Below, in pieces: positions 16,544 through 25,402 of a stretch of DNA of 51,283 nt. The notes under the pieces were generated by a model. It saw only the letters and a list, made by a program, of their open reading frames with translations, was not told the origin of the DNA and ran no database searches. Source of the DNA: Herminiimonas sp. (GTDB lineage Bacteria; Pseudomonadota; Gammaproteobacteria; Burkholderiales; Burkholderiaceae_D). Both the position numbers and the translations under genes were made by a program. The stretch is taken from positions 1 to 51,283 of the forward strand of contig JAQGLW010000091.1 of assembly GCA_028292665.1 (NCBI GenBank), given 5' to 3'. The first letter of the stretch is position 1. The number at the start of each line of letters is the position of its first letter.

Positions 16544-18145
16544 ATGAGCACAACCGCAATCGATCCCGCACACGATCATTCTCACGACCATGACGCGCAC
16601 GACCATCATCCGCATGGCTGGCGCCGCTGGTTGTACGCAACCAATCACAAGGACATCGGTACGCTGTACCTGTGGTTCTCGCTGGTCATGTTTATGTCGG
16701 GCGGCGTACTGGCGCTGATGATTCGCGCCGAACTGTTCCATCCGGGCCTGCAATTATTTCAGCCGGAGTTCTTCAATCAGTTGACCACGATGCACGGCAT
16801 CATCATGGTGTTCGGCGCGATCATGCCGGCCTTCGTCGGTTTCGCCAACTGGATGATTCCGCTGCAGATCGGCGCAGCCGACATGGCGTTCGCGCGGATG
16901 AACAATTTCTCGTTCTGGCTGCTGCCGCCTGCGGCAATCCTGCTGGCCGCTTCGTTCCTGGTTCCGGGCGGCGCTCCCGCCGGGGGATGGACGCTGTATG
17001 CGCCGCTGTCGACCCAGATGGGACCGGGCATGGACATGGCGATTTTTGCACTCCATATCATGGGTGCTTCCTCGATCATGGGTTCGATCAACATCATCAC
17101 CACGGTTCTGAACATGCGTGCGCCCGGCATGACGCTGATGAAAATGCCGATGTTCTGCTGGACCTGGCTGATCACCGCGTATTTGCTGATTGCGGTAATG
17201 CCGGTTCTGGCGGGCGCGATCACGATGACGTTGACCGATCGCCACTTCGGCACGTCGTTCTTCAATGCGGCCGGCGGCGGCGATCCGGTGATGTTTCAAC
17301 ACATCTTCTGGTTCTTCGGCCACCCCGAGGTATACATCATGATCTTGCCGGCGTTCGGCATCGTGTCGCAGATCATTCCCGCTTTTGCACGCAAGCCGCT
17401 GTTCGGCTATGCATCCATGGTGTACGCAACTTCCTCGATCGCGATCCTGTCGTTCATCGTCTGGGCGCACCACATGTTCACCACCGGCATGCCGGTGACC
17501 GGTCAGTTGTTTTTCATGTACGCGACCATGCTGATCGCGGTGCCGACCGGCGTCAAGGTATTCAACTGGATCGCAACCATGTGGAAAGGTTCGATGACGT
17601 TCGAGACGCCGATGCTGTTTGCGATCGGCTTCATCTTCGTATTCACGATGGGCGGCTTCACCGGCCTGATTCTGGCGGTGACGCCGATCGACATCCAGAT
17701 GCAGGATACCTACTATGTCGTGGCGCACTTCCACTACGTGCTGGTGGCCGGTTCGCTGTTCGCGCTGTTCGCCGGTTTCTATTACTGGGGTCCGAAGTGG
17801 ACCGGCTTCATGTATAACGAGACTCGCGGCAAGATCCATTTCTGGAATTCGCTGATCTGGTTCAACGTGACTTTTTTCCCGATGCACTTCCTCGGGCTGG
17901 CCGGCATGCCGCGCCGCTATGCAGATTACCCGGCGCAGTTCACCGACTTCAATATGCTGGTATCGATCGGCGCATTGGGTTTCGGCCTGAGTCAGGTGTA
18001 TTTCCTGTTTGCGGTGGTATTGCCGTCGATCAGGGGAGGTCAGAAAGCGCCTGCCAAACCATGGGACGGCGCGGAAGGCCTGGAGTGGACCGTGCCCAGC
18101 CCGGCGCCATTCCATACGTTCGAAGTGCCGCCGACAGTAAAGTGA
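16544..18145 (+). CDS. coxA: Cytochrome c oxidase subunit I
   Basis: The 533-aa heme-copper oxidase catalytic subunit has 12 helices. Visible active-site motifs are [11 protein letters not shown] (low-spin heme a ligand), [15 protein letters not shown] (Cu-B histidine and the cross-linked tyrosine), WAHHMFTTG (the Cu-B histidine pair) and [12 protein letters not shown] (heme a3 and heme a ligands). The HPEVY tyrosine and the K-channel context mark an A-type oxidase. The N-terminal tail is unusually histidine-rich ([16 protein letters not shown]). A GC-rich hairpin without a T-run (18151-18168) lies just after the stop codon and before the assembly peptide gene, and may tune downstream expression. 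Confidence 0.98.
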   Translation: MSTTAIDPAHDHSHDHDAHDHHPHGWRRWLYATNHKDIGTLYLWFSLVMFMSGGVLALMIRAELFHPGLQLFQPEFFNQLTTMHGIIMVFGAIMPAFVGFANWMIPLQIGAADMAFARMNNFSFWLLPPAAILLAASFLVPGGAPAGGWTLYAPLSTQMGPGMDMAIFALHIMGASSIMGSINIITTVLNMRAPGMTLMKMPMFCWTWLITAYLLIAVMPVLAGAITMTLTDRHFGTSFFNAAGGGDPVMFQHIFWFFGHPEVYIMILPAFGIVSQIIPAFARKPLFGYASMVYATSSIAILSFIVWAHHMFTTGMPVTGQLFFMYATMLIAVPTGVKVFNWIATMWKGSMTFETPMLFAIGFIFVFTMGGFTGLILAVTPIDIQMQDTYYVVAHFHYVLVAGSLFALFAGFYYWGPKWTGFMYNETRGKIHFWNSLIWFNVTFFPMHFLGLAGMPRRYADYPAQFTDFNMLVSIGALGFGLSQVYFLFAVVLPSIRGGQKAPAKPWDGAEGLEWTVPSPAPFHTFEVPPTVK

Positions 18146-18150
18146 TAAAC

Positions 18151-18168
18151 GGCGGGCGCAGGCCCGCC
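18151..18168 (+). other. Intra-operon hairpin after coxA
   Basis: GGCGGGC (18151-18157) and GCCCGCC (18162-18168) form a perfect 7-bp stem with a 4-base loop between coxA and the small assembly peptide gene. There is no T-run, so it is unlikely to be a full terminator; protection of the coxA mRNA end or partial attenuation is more plausible. Confidence 0.5.
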
Positions 18169-18185
18169 TGATTGATTGCGTCGAT

Positions 18186-18293
18186 ATGCCTGATCCGAAA
18201 AAAACGAGCAACCTTAAAACCGCTCTGATCCTGGCATCGGTTGCGTTGATATTTTTCATCGGCGTTTTCGTCAAACGGGTGTGGTTCAGTTAA
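18186..18293 (+). CDS. Cytochrome oxidase small assembly protein (35 aa)
   Basis: ATG at 18186 opens a 35-aa reading frame with a charged N-terminus (PDPKKTSNLK), one membrane helix (ALILASVALIFFIGVFV) and the end KRVWFS. This size, position (between subunit I and ctaG) and single-helix layout match the small cytochrome oxidase assembly protein annotated in Burkholderiales cox clusters. Its stop codon is one base from the ctaG ATG, which implies translational coupling. Automatic gene finders with a length cut-off miss it. Confidence 0.82.
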   Translation: MPDPKKTSNLKTALILASVALIFFIGVFVKRVWFS

Positions 18294-18294
18294 G

Positions 18295-18864
18295 ATGAAA
18301 CAGCAAGACCAAAACGGTAGCGGGCAAGCGCGCAGGCTGAATGCGCAGATGTTGGGCAAGCTGGTTGTCGTGGCGGTGCTGATGTTCGGTTTCGGTTATG
18401 CGCTGGTTCCGGTTTACAAGAAGATTTGCGAAATTACCGGCATCAATATCCTGACGCCGAAAGAAGCGACCGTGCAAGCTGTCGGCAATACGCAAATCGA
18501 CAAGAGCCGCACCATCACGGTGGAGTTCGATGCAAACGCGCAGGGTCCGTGGCGTTTTCGCCCGACGGTCAGCAGCGTGCAGGTGCATCCCGGCGAGATG
18601 ACGCAAGTGATATATGAAGTCGTGAATAAGCAGGCGCGCAGCATCGATGCGCAGGCGATTCCAAGTTATGCGCCGCAGCAGGCATCCGCCCACTTCAAGA
18701 AAGTCGAGTGCTTCTGTTTCAAGCAACAGACGCTCGGACCGAACGAGGCAAAGCAGATGCCGGTCGTGTTCTTCATTGATCCGGCGCTGCCGAAAGATAT
18801 AAGGACAATTACGTTGTCCTATACTTTTTTTGAAATCGGCAAGCCGGGCAAGATTGCAGGTTGA
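18295..18864 (+). CDS. ctaG: Cytochrome c oxidase assembly protein CtaG/Cox11
   Basis: This 189-aa protein has one N-terminal membrane helix (residues about 23-40) and a periplasmic immunoglobulin-like domain. The copper-binding motif is ECFCFKQQ with C139 and C141; a third conserved cysteine is C45 near the membrane. It inserts Cu(I) into the Cu-B site of subunit I. It starts one base after the stop of the small assembly peptide, and DUF2970 follows 10 bases later. Confidence 0.96.
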   Translation: MKQQDQNGSGQARRLNAQMLGKLVVVAVLMFGFGYALVPVYKKICEITGINILTPKEATVQAVGNTQIDKSRTITVEFDANAQGPWRFRPTVSSVQVHPGEMTQVIYEVVNKQARSIDAQAIPSYAPQQASAHFKKVECFCFKQQTLGPNEAKQMPVVFFIDPALPKDIRTITLSYTFFEIGKPGKIAG

Positions 18865-18874
18865 AGGTGTGCAA

Positions 18875-19090
18875 ATGCAGGATTTGAAAAAAGCGACGTC
18901 GCGCAAAGCATCTTTCGGCGCAACCATCAAAGCGGTATTGTGGGCGTTTTTGGGTATCAGGAAAAAAAGCGGCTACGAGCAGGATGCAGCGAAACTGAAT
19001 CCTGTGCATGTCATTATCGCCGGCATAATCGGTGTTCTGATTTTTATCGCGATACTGGTAATTATCGTCAAGGTCGTCGTCGCGAAGTGA
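18875..19090 (+). CDS. DUF2970 small membrane protein
   Basis: This 71-aa protein begins MQDLKKATSRK, has FGATIKAVLWAFLGIRKKSGYEQD and a C-terminal membrane helix (VHVIIAGIIGVLIFIAILVIIVKVVVAK). That is the DUF2970 pattern, found between ctaG and coxC in betaproteobacteria. A role in oxidase assembly or stability is inferred from position only. GAAGG precedes the ATG at 18875. An in-frame ATG at 18830 overlaps the end of ctaG and is less likely. Confidence 0.88.
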   Translation: MQDLKKATSRKASFGATIKAVLWAFLGIRKKSGYEQDAAKLNPVHVIIAGIIGVLIFIAILVIIVKVVVAK

Positions 19091-19113
19091 TTATTTGAAA
19101 TTTGGAGATGGAG

Positions 19114-19977
19114 ATGAGCTCTCAACAACACGGTAATGCCCCTTATTATTTCGTACCGAGCCCGTCCAGATGGCCGGTACTGGCAGGGGCCTCGCTGCTT
19201 CTGACGATGGCAGGGGCTTCTGCATGGGTAAACGGCTTCGCCTGGGGGCCTTATGCGAATATCGCCGGCATTCTTTGCGTTCTGGTGGTGCTGTACAACT
19301 GGTTCGGCGAAGCGATTTCGGAATCCGAAAGCGGCTTGTATAACGCGCGGATCGATACCTCTTACCGCTGGAGCATGAGCTGGTTTATTTTCTCCGAAGT
19401 CATGTTTTTCGCCGGATTCTTCGGCGCGCTGTTTTATGCGCGCAGCATCACGATGCCATGGCTGGCCGACCTGGATCACAAGATTTTATGGCCGGATTTT
19501 ACGGGGCAGTGGGGCAATGCCGGTCCGGCCGGCACGATCGAGAACTTCACGACAATGGGGCCGTTCCCGATTCCGACCATCAACACGGCGCTGCTGTTGA
19601 CGTCCGGCGTGACATTGACGATTGCGCACCACGCATTGCGCGCAGGCCACCGCGCCACGACGGCGTTCTGGCTGTTCGCGACTATTCTGCTCGGCGCAAC
19701 CTTCATGGGTTTCCAGGCGTATGAATACATTCATGCCTACAGCGAGTTGAATTTGAAACTCACTTCCGGCATTTACGGCTCGACCTTTTTCATGTTGACC
19801 GGTTTTCACGGTTTCCATGTGACGCTCGGCGCAATCATGCTGTCGGTCGTGCTGTACCGCGTGATGAAGGGACATTTCAAGCCGGATCATCATTTCGCGT
19901 TCGAGGGCGCCGCATGGTACTGGCACTTTGTCGACGTGGTATGGCTCGGGTTGTACGTGGTTGTCTACTGGTTGTAA
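19114..19977 (+). CDS. coxC: Cytochrome c oxidase subunit III
   Basis: The 287-aa protein has seven predicted helices and the family motifs YRWSMSWFIFSEVMFFAGFFGALFY (split here by helix ends), TLTIAHHALRAGHR, GFQAYEYIHAY, TGFHGFHVTLGA and WYWHFVDVVWL. The glutamate in SEVMFF is the conserved residue facing the proton uptake path. I use the ATG at 19114 because GGAG at 19104-19107 sits 6 bases before it; ATG 19108 is too close. The gene ends the first part of the cox operon; a terminator follows at 20008. Confidence 0.97.
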   Translation: MSSQQHGNAPYYFVPSPSRWPVLAGASLLLTMAGASAWVNGFAWGPYANIAGILCVLVVLYNWFGEAISESESGLYNARIDTSYRWSMSWFIFSEVMFFAGFFGALFYARSITMPWLADLDHKILWPDFTGQWGNAGPAGTIENFTTMGPFPIPTINTALLLTSGVTLTIAHHALRAGHRATTAFWLFATILLGATFMGFQAYEYIHAYSELNLKLTSGIYGSTFFMLTGFHGFHVTLGAIMLSVVLYRVMKGHFKPDHHFAFEGAAWYWHFVDVVWLGLYVVVYWL

Positions 19978-20007
19978 ACCGATTCATCGGCTGTTCAAGA
20001 CATATTG

Positions 20008-20034
20008 AAAGCCGCACTTCGGTGCGGCTTTTTT
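20008..20034. terminator. Terminator after coxC (partly bidirectional)
   Basis: AAAGCCGCAC (20008-20017) and GTGCGGCTTT (20022-20031) form a perfect 10-bp stem with a TTCG tetraloop; T residues run to 20034 on the plus strand. On the minus strand the stem is followed by only TTC, so it would act weakly for the oppositely oriented twin membrane protein gene at 20058. Confidence 0.85.
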
Positions 20035-20057
20035 ACTGGAAAGCGACGCGGCGTGGA

Positions 20058-20258
20058 TCAGCGAATGCCGGTAGGTTGAATCCATCCCAATTGATGCGCA
20101 ATCAATAACAATGTAAACAACGCGATGGAAAAGCCGACACGGAACGCCAGCGCCTTTACGGTACGATTGCTTTTTCCTTTGTCGCGCATCAGGAAAACCA
20201 GCGCGGAACCCAGGCTGCCCAGAATGAGGATGAACGCGACTGCGACGATTATTTTCAT
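20058..20258 (-). CDS. Twin transmembrane protein, DUF2909-like
   Basis: This 66-aa protein has two hydrophobic helices (IIVAVAFILILGSLGSALVFL and FRVGFSIALFTLLLIAHQLGW) joined by a basic loop (RDKGKSNRTVKAL). It matches the small twin-membrane-helix proteins that sit between coxC and the SURF1 gene in many betaproteobacteria. Its function is unknown; a role in oxidase biogenesis is inferred from synteny. It reads opposite to the cox genes and diverges from SURF1 with a 72-base gap. A long open frame extends upstream of this start but is only the antisense shadow of the SURF1 gene. Confidence 0.85.
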   Translation of the reverse strand: MKIIVAVAFILILGSLGSALVFLMRDKGKSNRTVKALAFRVGFSIALFTLLLIAHQLGWIQPTGIR

Positions 20259-20330
20259 GATGGCGGCCAGCCGGTGGATTGCCTGTGAAGGCCGGCTGAA
20301 AAGAAATGCGTTGAATGAGATGATATTGTA

Positions 20331-21044
20331 ATGCCAATCAGGTTCAGATTCAGATGGGTGCCATTTATCGCTGCCGCCGTTGCCGTCGCGATCGGCGTGT
20401 CGCTGGGCCAATGGCAAATGCGGCGCGCGGCGCAAAAAGAAGCGATTGAAACGAAATTGACTGCGCGCGAAATTGCGCCGCCTGTGCCCCTGGGTTCCGT
20501 GGTCGGGCCAATCGATGAAATCGAATACCGCCGCGTGCTTGTCACCGGGGAATTTGTGCGCGACTGGCCGGTCTATCTGGAAAATCGTCCCTACCGGAGT
20601 GAGGCCGGTTTTCAAGTATTGATGCCATTGAAAATTGCCGGGTCCGATATGCATATCGTGGTTGCGCGCGGCTGGGTGCCGCGCGACCGGGCCGACCGCG
20701 CCAAGCTGCCGGCGATTGCGACACCGGACGGGCAGGTGCAACTCATGGGAATAGCCAGGCGCAATCCGGACCGTTTGCTGCAACTGGGCAGCGCGGCTGA
20801 ATTGCGGCCGGGAGCGATTCTGCAAAATCTCGATGTCGCCGAATTTGCGCAAGCGAGCAAACTGGCAATGCAGCCTTTTGTGATCGAGCAACTGAGCGAT
20901 ACGCACGATGGCCTGGTGCGCGACTGGCCGCGGCCTTCGGCCGGCATCGACAGGCATCTCGGCTACGCATTCCAATGGTATGCGCTGGCTGCAACCGCTT
21001 TCATTTTTTTCGTTGTGACGGGATTCAGACGTGGAACAAAATAA
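20331..21044 (+). CDS. SURF1 family protein
   Basis: The 237-aa protein has an N-terminal helix (WVPFIAAAVAVAIGVSLGQWQM), a periplasmic domain and a C-terminal helix (YALAATAFIFFVVTGF), the SURF1/Shy1 layout. Motifs include GQWQMRRAAQKEA, YRRVLVTGEF, VYLENRPYRSEAGFQVLMPL and VVARGWVPRDRADR. SURF1 assists heme a insertion into subunit I. The ATG at 20331 diverges from the small twin-membrane gene. Its 3' end overlaps the next gene by 14 bases. Confidence 0.94.
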   Translation: MPIRFRFRWVPFIAAAVAVAIGVSLGQWQMRRAAQKEAIETKLTAREIAPPVPLGSVVGPIDEIEYRRVLVTGEFVRDWPVYLENRPYRSEAGFQVLMPLKIAGSDMHIVVARGWVPRDRADRAKLPAIATPDGQVQLMGIARRNPDRLLQLGSAAELRPGAILQNLDVAEFAQASKLAMQPFVIEQLSDTHDGLVRDWPRPSAGIDRHLGYAFQWYALAATAFIFFVVTGFRRGTK

Positions 21045-21621
21045 ACAGCAAAGCAATGGGCGCTGGAAACTATTTGCCGTAATTTTGATTTGCGCGGCGC
21101 CGTTGATCGCATCCTATCTGACCTACTACGTGATCAAACCGCAGAGTCGCACCAATTACGGTGAGTTGCTGGACCCCAGGGTCTATCCGATACCTGCGCT
21201 TGGCACAACGACACTGGACGGCAAGCCGGTCGGGCTGGATGCTTACAAAGGCAAGTGGATCATGTTGCAGGTCAACGATGCCGAATGCGGCGAGCCATGC
21301 AGGAAGAAACTGTACGAGATGCGCCAACTGCGCCTGACGCAGGGCAAGGAGATGGACCGGATCGAGCGGGTATGGCTGATTACCGACGACAAGCCTCTGG
21401 AGACGATCGTCATGCGCGAATACGACGGCACGCGGATGCTGCGCGCCAAGCCCGATGCGGTGAAAGCCTGGTTGCCGGTCGAACCGAACACGACGGCCGC
21501 CGACCATATTTACATGATCGATCCGTTGGGTAATCTGATGATGCGTTTTCCGAAAGACGCCGATCCCAACAAGATCAAACAAGACCTCGCTAAATTGCTG
21601 AAGGCTTCCGCAATAGGATGA
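21031..21621 (+). CDS. SCO-like cytochrome oxidase biogenesis protein
   Basis: This 196-aa protein has one N-terminal helix (LFAVILICAAPLIASYLTYYV) and a thioredoxin-like periplasmic domain. C86 and C90 in AECGEPCRKK give the CxxxC pair of SCO proteins, but the following proline of CxxxCP is replaced by arginine and no histidine is in the usual position (ADHIYMIDP lies nearby). It may be a reductant rather than a copper chaperone. The start is a GTG at 21031 inside the end of SURF1 (14-base overlap), suggesting translational coupling. ctaA follows 11 bases later. Confidence 0.85.
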   Translation: MEQNKQQSNGRWKLFAVILICAAPLIASYLTYYVIKPQSRTNYGELLDPRVYPIPALGTTTLDGKPVGLDAYKGKWIMLQVNDAECGEPCRKKLYEMRQLRLTQGKEMDRIERVWLITDDKPLETIVMREYDGTRMLRAKPDAVKAWLPVEPNTTAADHIYMIDPLGNLMMRFPKDADPNKIKQDLAKLLKASAIG

Positions 21622-21632
21622 AATAAGCTCTT

Positions 21633-22745
21633 ATGCTGATCCAACTTGGCATCATGGGATTGCTGGCGGCGCTGCTGCCTCTGGCGGTCGTCTGGGTATC
21701 GAGCGACGCCGACAAATACCGCAAGCTGGTATGGGTCACGCTGTTTCTCACGTTCGACCTGATCATGTTCGGCGCATTCACACGGCTGACCGATTCCGGC
21801 CTCGGCTGTCCGGATTGGCCCGGCTGCTACGGCCACGCCAATCCGCTGCAGGCGCATGCCCATATCAGCGCCGCCGAAGCCGCGATGCCGACCGGGCCGG
21901 TGACAGTGATGAAGGCGTGGATCGAAATGATTCACCGCTATCTTGCAATGGGCATCGGCGTGCTGATCATCGCATTGATGATCATCGCATGGCGGCGCTG
22001 GTTGCAGTCGGGACGCCGCGCAGTCAGGTTTTCACCGGTATTCCCGACACTGCTTTTCGGATTCGTATGCCTGCAGGGTGCGTTCGGCGCATGGACCGTG
22101 ACGATGAAGCTGCAGCCGGTGATCGTAACGATCCATCTGCTGCTTGGCCTCACGTTGCTTGGCTTGCTGACTTGGCTCGCCGCACGGCAAAGCGATCACA
22201 TGGAGGTGCCGCGTGCGGCTTCCGCGCTGCGTGCGCCGGCGACATTGGCGCTTGCTTTGCTGATCATCCAGATTGCCCTCGGCGGCTGGGTCAGCACCAA
22301 TTATGCGGCGCTCGCCTGCACCGATTTTCCGCTGTGCCACGGGAATTTTCTGCCGCAAATGGATTTCGCCAACGGTTTCACGCTATGGCGCGGTTTGGGC
22401 ATGACGGCCGGCGGCGACTATCTGCCTTTCCCTGCACTGACCGCGATCCATTGGATGCACCGCACATTCGCCTTCGTCGTAGTCGCTTTTATCGCCTGGG
22501 TCTCGCACAAGGCGCTGCGGATCGACGGTTTGCAGAAGACGGCCCGCTGGTTGCTGATCGCGATTGCATTCCAGTTTTGCACCGGCGTATCGACCGTCTT
22601 CCTGAAGTGGCCGCTGGCACTGGCCGTAATGCACAATGGCGGCGCGGCGCTCCTCGCGCTGTTGCTGGTCATGTTAAACTACAAGATCCGACTCTCGGCC
22701 GAAACCGCATCCGGGCACGCTGCAACGCGGTTATCGTCCGCATGA
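21633..22745 (+). CDS. ctaA: Heme A synthase CtaA/COX15
   Basis: The 370-aa membrane protein oxidises the C8 methyl group of heme O to the formyl group of heme A. It has eight helices in two related halves. Heme-ligand histidines are in [37 protein letters not shown] and [12 protein letters not shown]. The [15 protein letters not shown] motif and the matching [14 protein letters not shown] in the second half contain the extracytoplasmic cysteine pairs. It is 10 bases before the ctaB/cyoE gene, its partner in the same pathway. Confidence 0.96.
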   Translation: MLIQLGIMGLLAALLPLAVVWVSSDADKYRKLVWVTLFLTFDLIMFGAFTRLTDSGLGCPDWPGCYGHANPLQAHAHISAAEAAMPTGPVTVMKAWIEMIHRYLAMGIGVLIIALMIIAWRRWLQSGRRAVRFSPVFPTLLFGFVCLQGAFGAWTVTMKLQPVIVTIHLLLGLTLLGLLTWLAARQSDHMEVPRAASALRAPATLALALLIIQIALGGWVSTNYAALACTDFPLCHGNFLPQMDFANGFTLWRGLGMTAGGDYLPFPALTAIHWMHRTFAFVVVAFIAWVSHKALRIDGLQKTARWLLIAIAFQFCTGVSTVFLKWPLALAVMHNGGAALLALLLVMLNYKIRLSAETASGHAATRLSSA

Positions 22746-22755
22746 GATACAACGC

Positions 22756-23640
22756 ATGAATACCCTGACAATTCACCCCAACCGCATCGCCCAGTATTGG
22801 GCACTGACCAAGCCGCGCGTGACGCAACTGGCGGTATTTTGCGCGGTCATCGGCATGTTTCTCGCCACACCCGGATTACCCGACTGGAAAGTCGTCGTGG
22901 CTGCCACCATCGGCATCTGGTTGCTGGCCGGTGCCGCCTTTGCCGTCAATTGCCTGGTCGAACGCGAAATCGATTCGCGCATGGCGCGCACGGCGCGCCG
23001 CCCGATGGCCCGCGGCGAAATCACGGTTGTGCAGACGCTGGTGTTTTCCGGCGTGATCGGCGGTGCCGGAATGTGGGTGCTGTACAACTTTGTCAATCCG
23101 CTCACGATGTGGCTGACTTTCGCCACCTTTGTCGGTTACGCAGTGATTTATACAATCATCCTGAAGCCCGCGACACCGCAGAATATCGTCATCGGCGGAC
23201 TGTCCGGCGCGATGCCGCCGGCACTGGGCTGGGCTGCGATCGCCAATGATCTGCCGATGCAGGCATGGATTCTGGTACTGATTATTTTCATCTGGACGCC
23301 GCCGCATTTCTGGGCGCTGGCGCTGTATCGCCGCGACGATTATGCGAAATCCGGCTTGCCGATGCTGCCGATTACGCATGGCATGAAACTTACCCAATTC
23401 CATATCCTGCTGTACACAATCGCGCTGGTCGCAACCACGATGCTGCCTTTCGCGGTGCATATGAGCGGCTTGATTTACCTTCTCAGCGCAGCTGTGCTGG
23501 GAGCGATCTTCCTGTGGCATGCTTGGCGGATTTATCGCCATTACACGGATCTTGTCGCACGCAAGGCCTTCGCCTACTCGATCATTTATCTATCGTTGCT
23601 GTTCGCCGCATTGCTGGTCGACCACTATCTGAACTTCTGA
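22756..23640 (+). CDS. ctaB: Heme O synthase (protoheme IX farnesyltransferase)
   Basis: The 294-aa membrane enzyme transfers a farnesyl group to heme B. The prenyltransferase motif is [19 protein letters not shown] near residue 75, and a second acidic segment is [22 protein letters not shown]. Nine helices are predicted. Also known as CyoE. It follows ctaA with a 10-base gap and precedes the SCO gene with a 12-base gap, so all three are co-transcribed. Confidence 0.96.
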   Translation: MNTLTIHPNRIAQYWALTKPRVTQLAVFCAVIGMFLATPGLPDWKVVVAATIGIWLLAGAAFAVNCLVEREIDSRMARTARRPMARGEITVVQTLVFSGVIGGAGMWVLYNFVNPLTMWLTFATFVGYAVIYTIILKPATPQNIVIGGLSGAMPPALGWAAIANDLPMQAWILVLIIFIWTPPHFWALALYRRDDYAKSGLPMLPITHGMKLTQFHILLYTIALVATTMLPFAVHMSGLIYLLSAAVLGAIFLWHAWRIYRHYTDLVARKAFAYSIIYLSLLFAALLVDHYLNF

Positions 23641-23652
23641 CATTCCGAAAAT

Positions 23653-24279
23653 ATGCGCCGCTTCCCGCTCGTCGTGTTGTTGACCGCAATACTTTCATTG
23701 GCTGCTTGCGGTGAGAGGCAAAGCGCCGATGGTACGCAAATGGTGCTGTCTCCGGCCAAAACTTCATTCAAGAATACCGATGTCACCGGCCTCGACTACG
23801 CCAGGGATTTTTCACTGACCGATCACACCGGCAAATTGCGCAGCCTGGCCGATTTCAAGGGCAAGGCAGTCGTGGTGTTTTTCGGCTACACGCAATGTCC
23901 CGATGTCTGTCCGACCACGATGGCCGAGATGGCGAACGTGATGAAAGAACTCGGGCCGCAGGCGGATAAAGTGCAGGTGCTGTTCATCACCGTCGATCCC
24001 GAGCGGGATACGCCGGCCTTGCTGTCAAAATATATTCCGGCATTCGATCCGCGCTTTTTAGGCCTCGTCGGCGATAAGGCCGCGACCGAGAAAGTCGCGA
24101 AGGAATTCAAGGTGTTCTATCAAAAAGTGCCGGGCAAGGAACCGGGCAGCTATACGATGGACCACACGGCAGGCAGCTATGTGTTCGATCCGCAAGGACG
24201 GATTCGGCTGTTTGTGCGACATGGACAGGGCGCCGAGCCGATTGTTCATGATCTGAAAATTCTGCTGTCGGGTGCGTGA
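23653..24279 (+). CDS. SCO family copper chaperone lipoprotein
   Basis: The 208-aa protein has a lipobox (LAAC, C19) and a thioredoxin fold with the copper site C82 and C86 in QCPDVCPTT plus H171 in MDHTAGSY. Those three ligands are what SCO1/SenC proteins use to deliver copper to Cu-A of subunit II. D residues in the DPERDTP loop are also typical. It is the last gene of the heme A and SURF1 operon and is followed by a strong bidirectional terminator. Confidence 0.96.
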   Translation: MRRFPLVVLLTAILSLAACGERQSADGTQMVLSPAKTSFKNTDVTGLDYARDFSLTDHTGKLRSLADFKGKAVVVFFGYTQCPDVCPTTMAEMANVMKELGPQADKVQVLFITVDPERDTPALLSKYIPAFDPRFLGLVGDKAATEKVAKEFKVFYQKVPGKEPGSYTMDHTAGSYVFDPQGRIRLFVRHGQGAEPIVHDLKILLSGA

Positions 24280-24313
24280 GCCGGGGAATGACGGCTTGCC
24301 TGGCGGATAAATA

Positions 24314-24350
24314 AAATGACAAAGCGCCCTGATCGGGCGCTTTGTCATTT
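24314..24350. terminator. Strong bidirectional terminator between SCO and rpoH
   Basis: A perfect 16-bp stem (24314-24329 with 24335-24350) encloses a 5-base loop. The stem begins AAATGAC and ends GTCATTT, so both strands get an A-rich/T-rich flank. It separates the convergent SCO gene and rpoH. Confidence 0.88.
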
Positions 24351-24405
24351 AACGGGGAGTAGCGGGAAGAAGTCCGGCATTCGTCCGCCCGCGATCAAGC
24401 CATAT

Positions 24406-25305
24406 CTACACGTAGCTTGCCAACGCACCTTTCATCTTCTTCAACGCAACCGTTTCAATTTGCCGGATGCGCTCGGCTGAAACGCCGAATTCGTCCGCCA
24501 GATCGTGCAGGGTTGCGCCGGAACCATCGTCGTTGGCCAGCCAGCGGGCTTCGACGATACGGCGCGAACGCGCATCGAGCTTGCCGAGCGCCGTCTCCAG
24601 GCCTTCCGATTGCAAACGGTCGAACTGCCGTGCTTCCAGCACTTTGCTCGGCTCACTCATGTCGGATGACAGATAGGCAATCGGCGCAAACCTGTCGTCT
24701 TCATCATCAGTGGGCGCTTCCAGTGCGATATCGCGGCCGGACAAGCGGGTTTCCATCTCGATGACTTCTTCGCGTTTGACGTTGAGCGTTTTGGCAAGCG
24801 CGTCGACCTGCGCCGGGGTCATCGAATCGAGACCTTCCTTGTGGCTGCGCAGATTGAAAAAGAGCTTGCGCTGGGCTTTCGTCGTCGCCACTTTGACCAG
24901 ACGCCAATTTTTCAAAATGTACTCATGCATTTCGGCTTTGATCCAATGCATTGCGTACGATACGAGACGCACGCCCTGGTCCGGGTCGAAACGCTTGACC
25001 GCTTTCATCAGGCCGATATTGCCTTCCTGAATCAGGTCGGCATGCGGCAGGCCGTACCCGAGATAGCCGCGCGCGATCGACACCACCAGGCGCAGATGCG
25101 ACAGCACCAGCGACTGTGCCGCGGCCAGGTCGTTTTGCTCGCGCAGGCGGCGTGCCAGCGACATTTCTTCTTCATGCGACAGCATCGGTAACCGGTTGAC
25201 CGCAGAAATATAAGCATCGATATTGCCTAAATTGCCGGAAAAACCAAGGGCCAAAGCGTTGTAGCCGGCAGGAACCAATGCAGCGGATGACGAGGTTGCT
25301 TTCAT
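24406..25305 (-). CDS. rpoH: RNA polymerase heat-shock sigma factor RpoH (sigma-32)
   Basis: The 299-aa sigma factor directs heat-shock transcription. The RpoH box QRKLFFNLRS is present. Region 2 has DLIQEGNIGLMKAVKRFDP and RLVSYAMHWIKAEM (promoter melting), and region 4.2 has LHDLADEFGVSAERIRQIE as the -35 recognition helix. AAGGAG lies a few bases before the ATG at 25305. The order ftsY-ftsE-ftsX-rpoH is the same as in E. coli. A 300-base gap upstream contains a perfect CIRCE operator, so HrcA probably represses this gene. Confidence 0.97.
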   Translation of the reverse strand: MKATSSSAALVPAGYNALALGFSGNLGNIDAYISAVNRLPMLSHEEEMSLARRLREQNDLAAAQSLVLSHLRLVVSIARGYLGYGLPHADLIQEGNIGLMKAVKRFDPDQGVRLVSYAMHWIKAEMHEYILKNWRLVKVATTKAQRKLFFNLRSHKEGLDSMTPAQVDALAKTLNVKREEVIEMETRLSGRDIALEAPTDDEDDRFAPIAYLSSDMSEPSKVLEARQFDRLQSEGLETALGKLDARSRRIVEARWLANDDGSGATLHDLADEFGVSAERIRQIETVALKKMKGALASYV

Positions 25306-25375
25306 ACTTTCTCCTTGTTTCCCTTATCAGGAAATGACTGACGTCTATAAAGACCCGCCAGTAATATTCAGAATA

Positions 25376-25402
25376 TTAGCACTCTCCGGATATGAGTGCT
25401 AA
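25376..25402 (-). promoter_or_regulatory. CIRCE operator (HrcA site) upstream of rpoH
   Basis: TTAGCACTC (25376-25384) and GAGTGCTAA (25394-25402) are separated by exactly 9 bases, which equals the CIRCE consensus (9-9-9). It lies 70 bases upstream of the rpoH ATG. On the minus strand a possible weak promoter (TTAGCA, 18-base spacer, TAATAT) overlaps it, as expected for repression by HrcA. Confidence 0.9.

Noticed and set aside
16754-18274. A 506-codon open frame antisense to coxA
   Set aside because: It is the mirror of a strongly coding, GC-biased gene; the product is Arg/His-rich with no domain. Similar shadows at 28433-29776, 39497-40750, 15271-16506 and 49675-50925 were dropped for the same reason.
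20058-21056. A 332-codon minus-strand frame covering SURF1
   Set aside because: Only the last 66 codons (20058-20258) look like a protein; the rest is antisense to SURF1.
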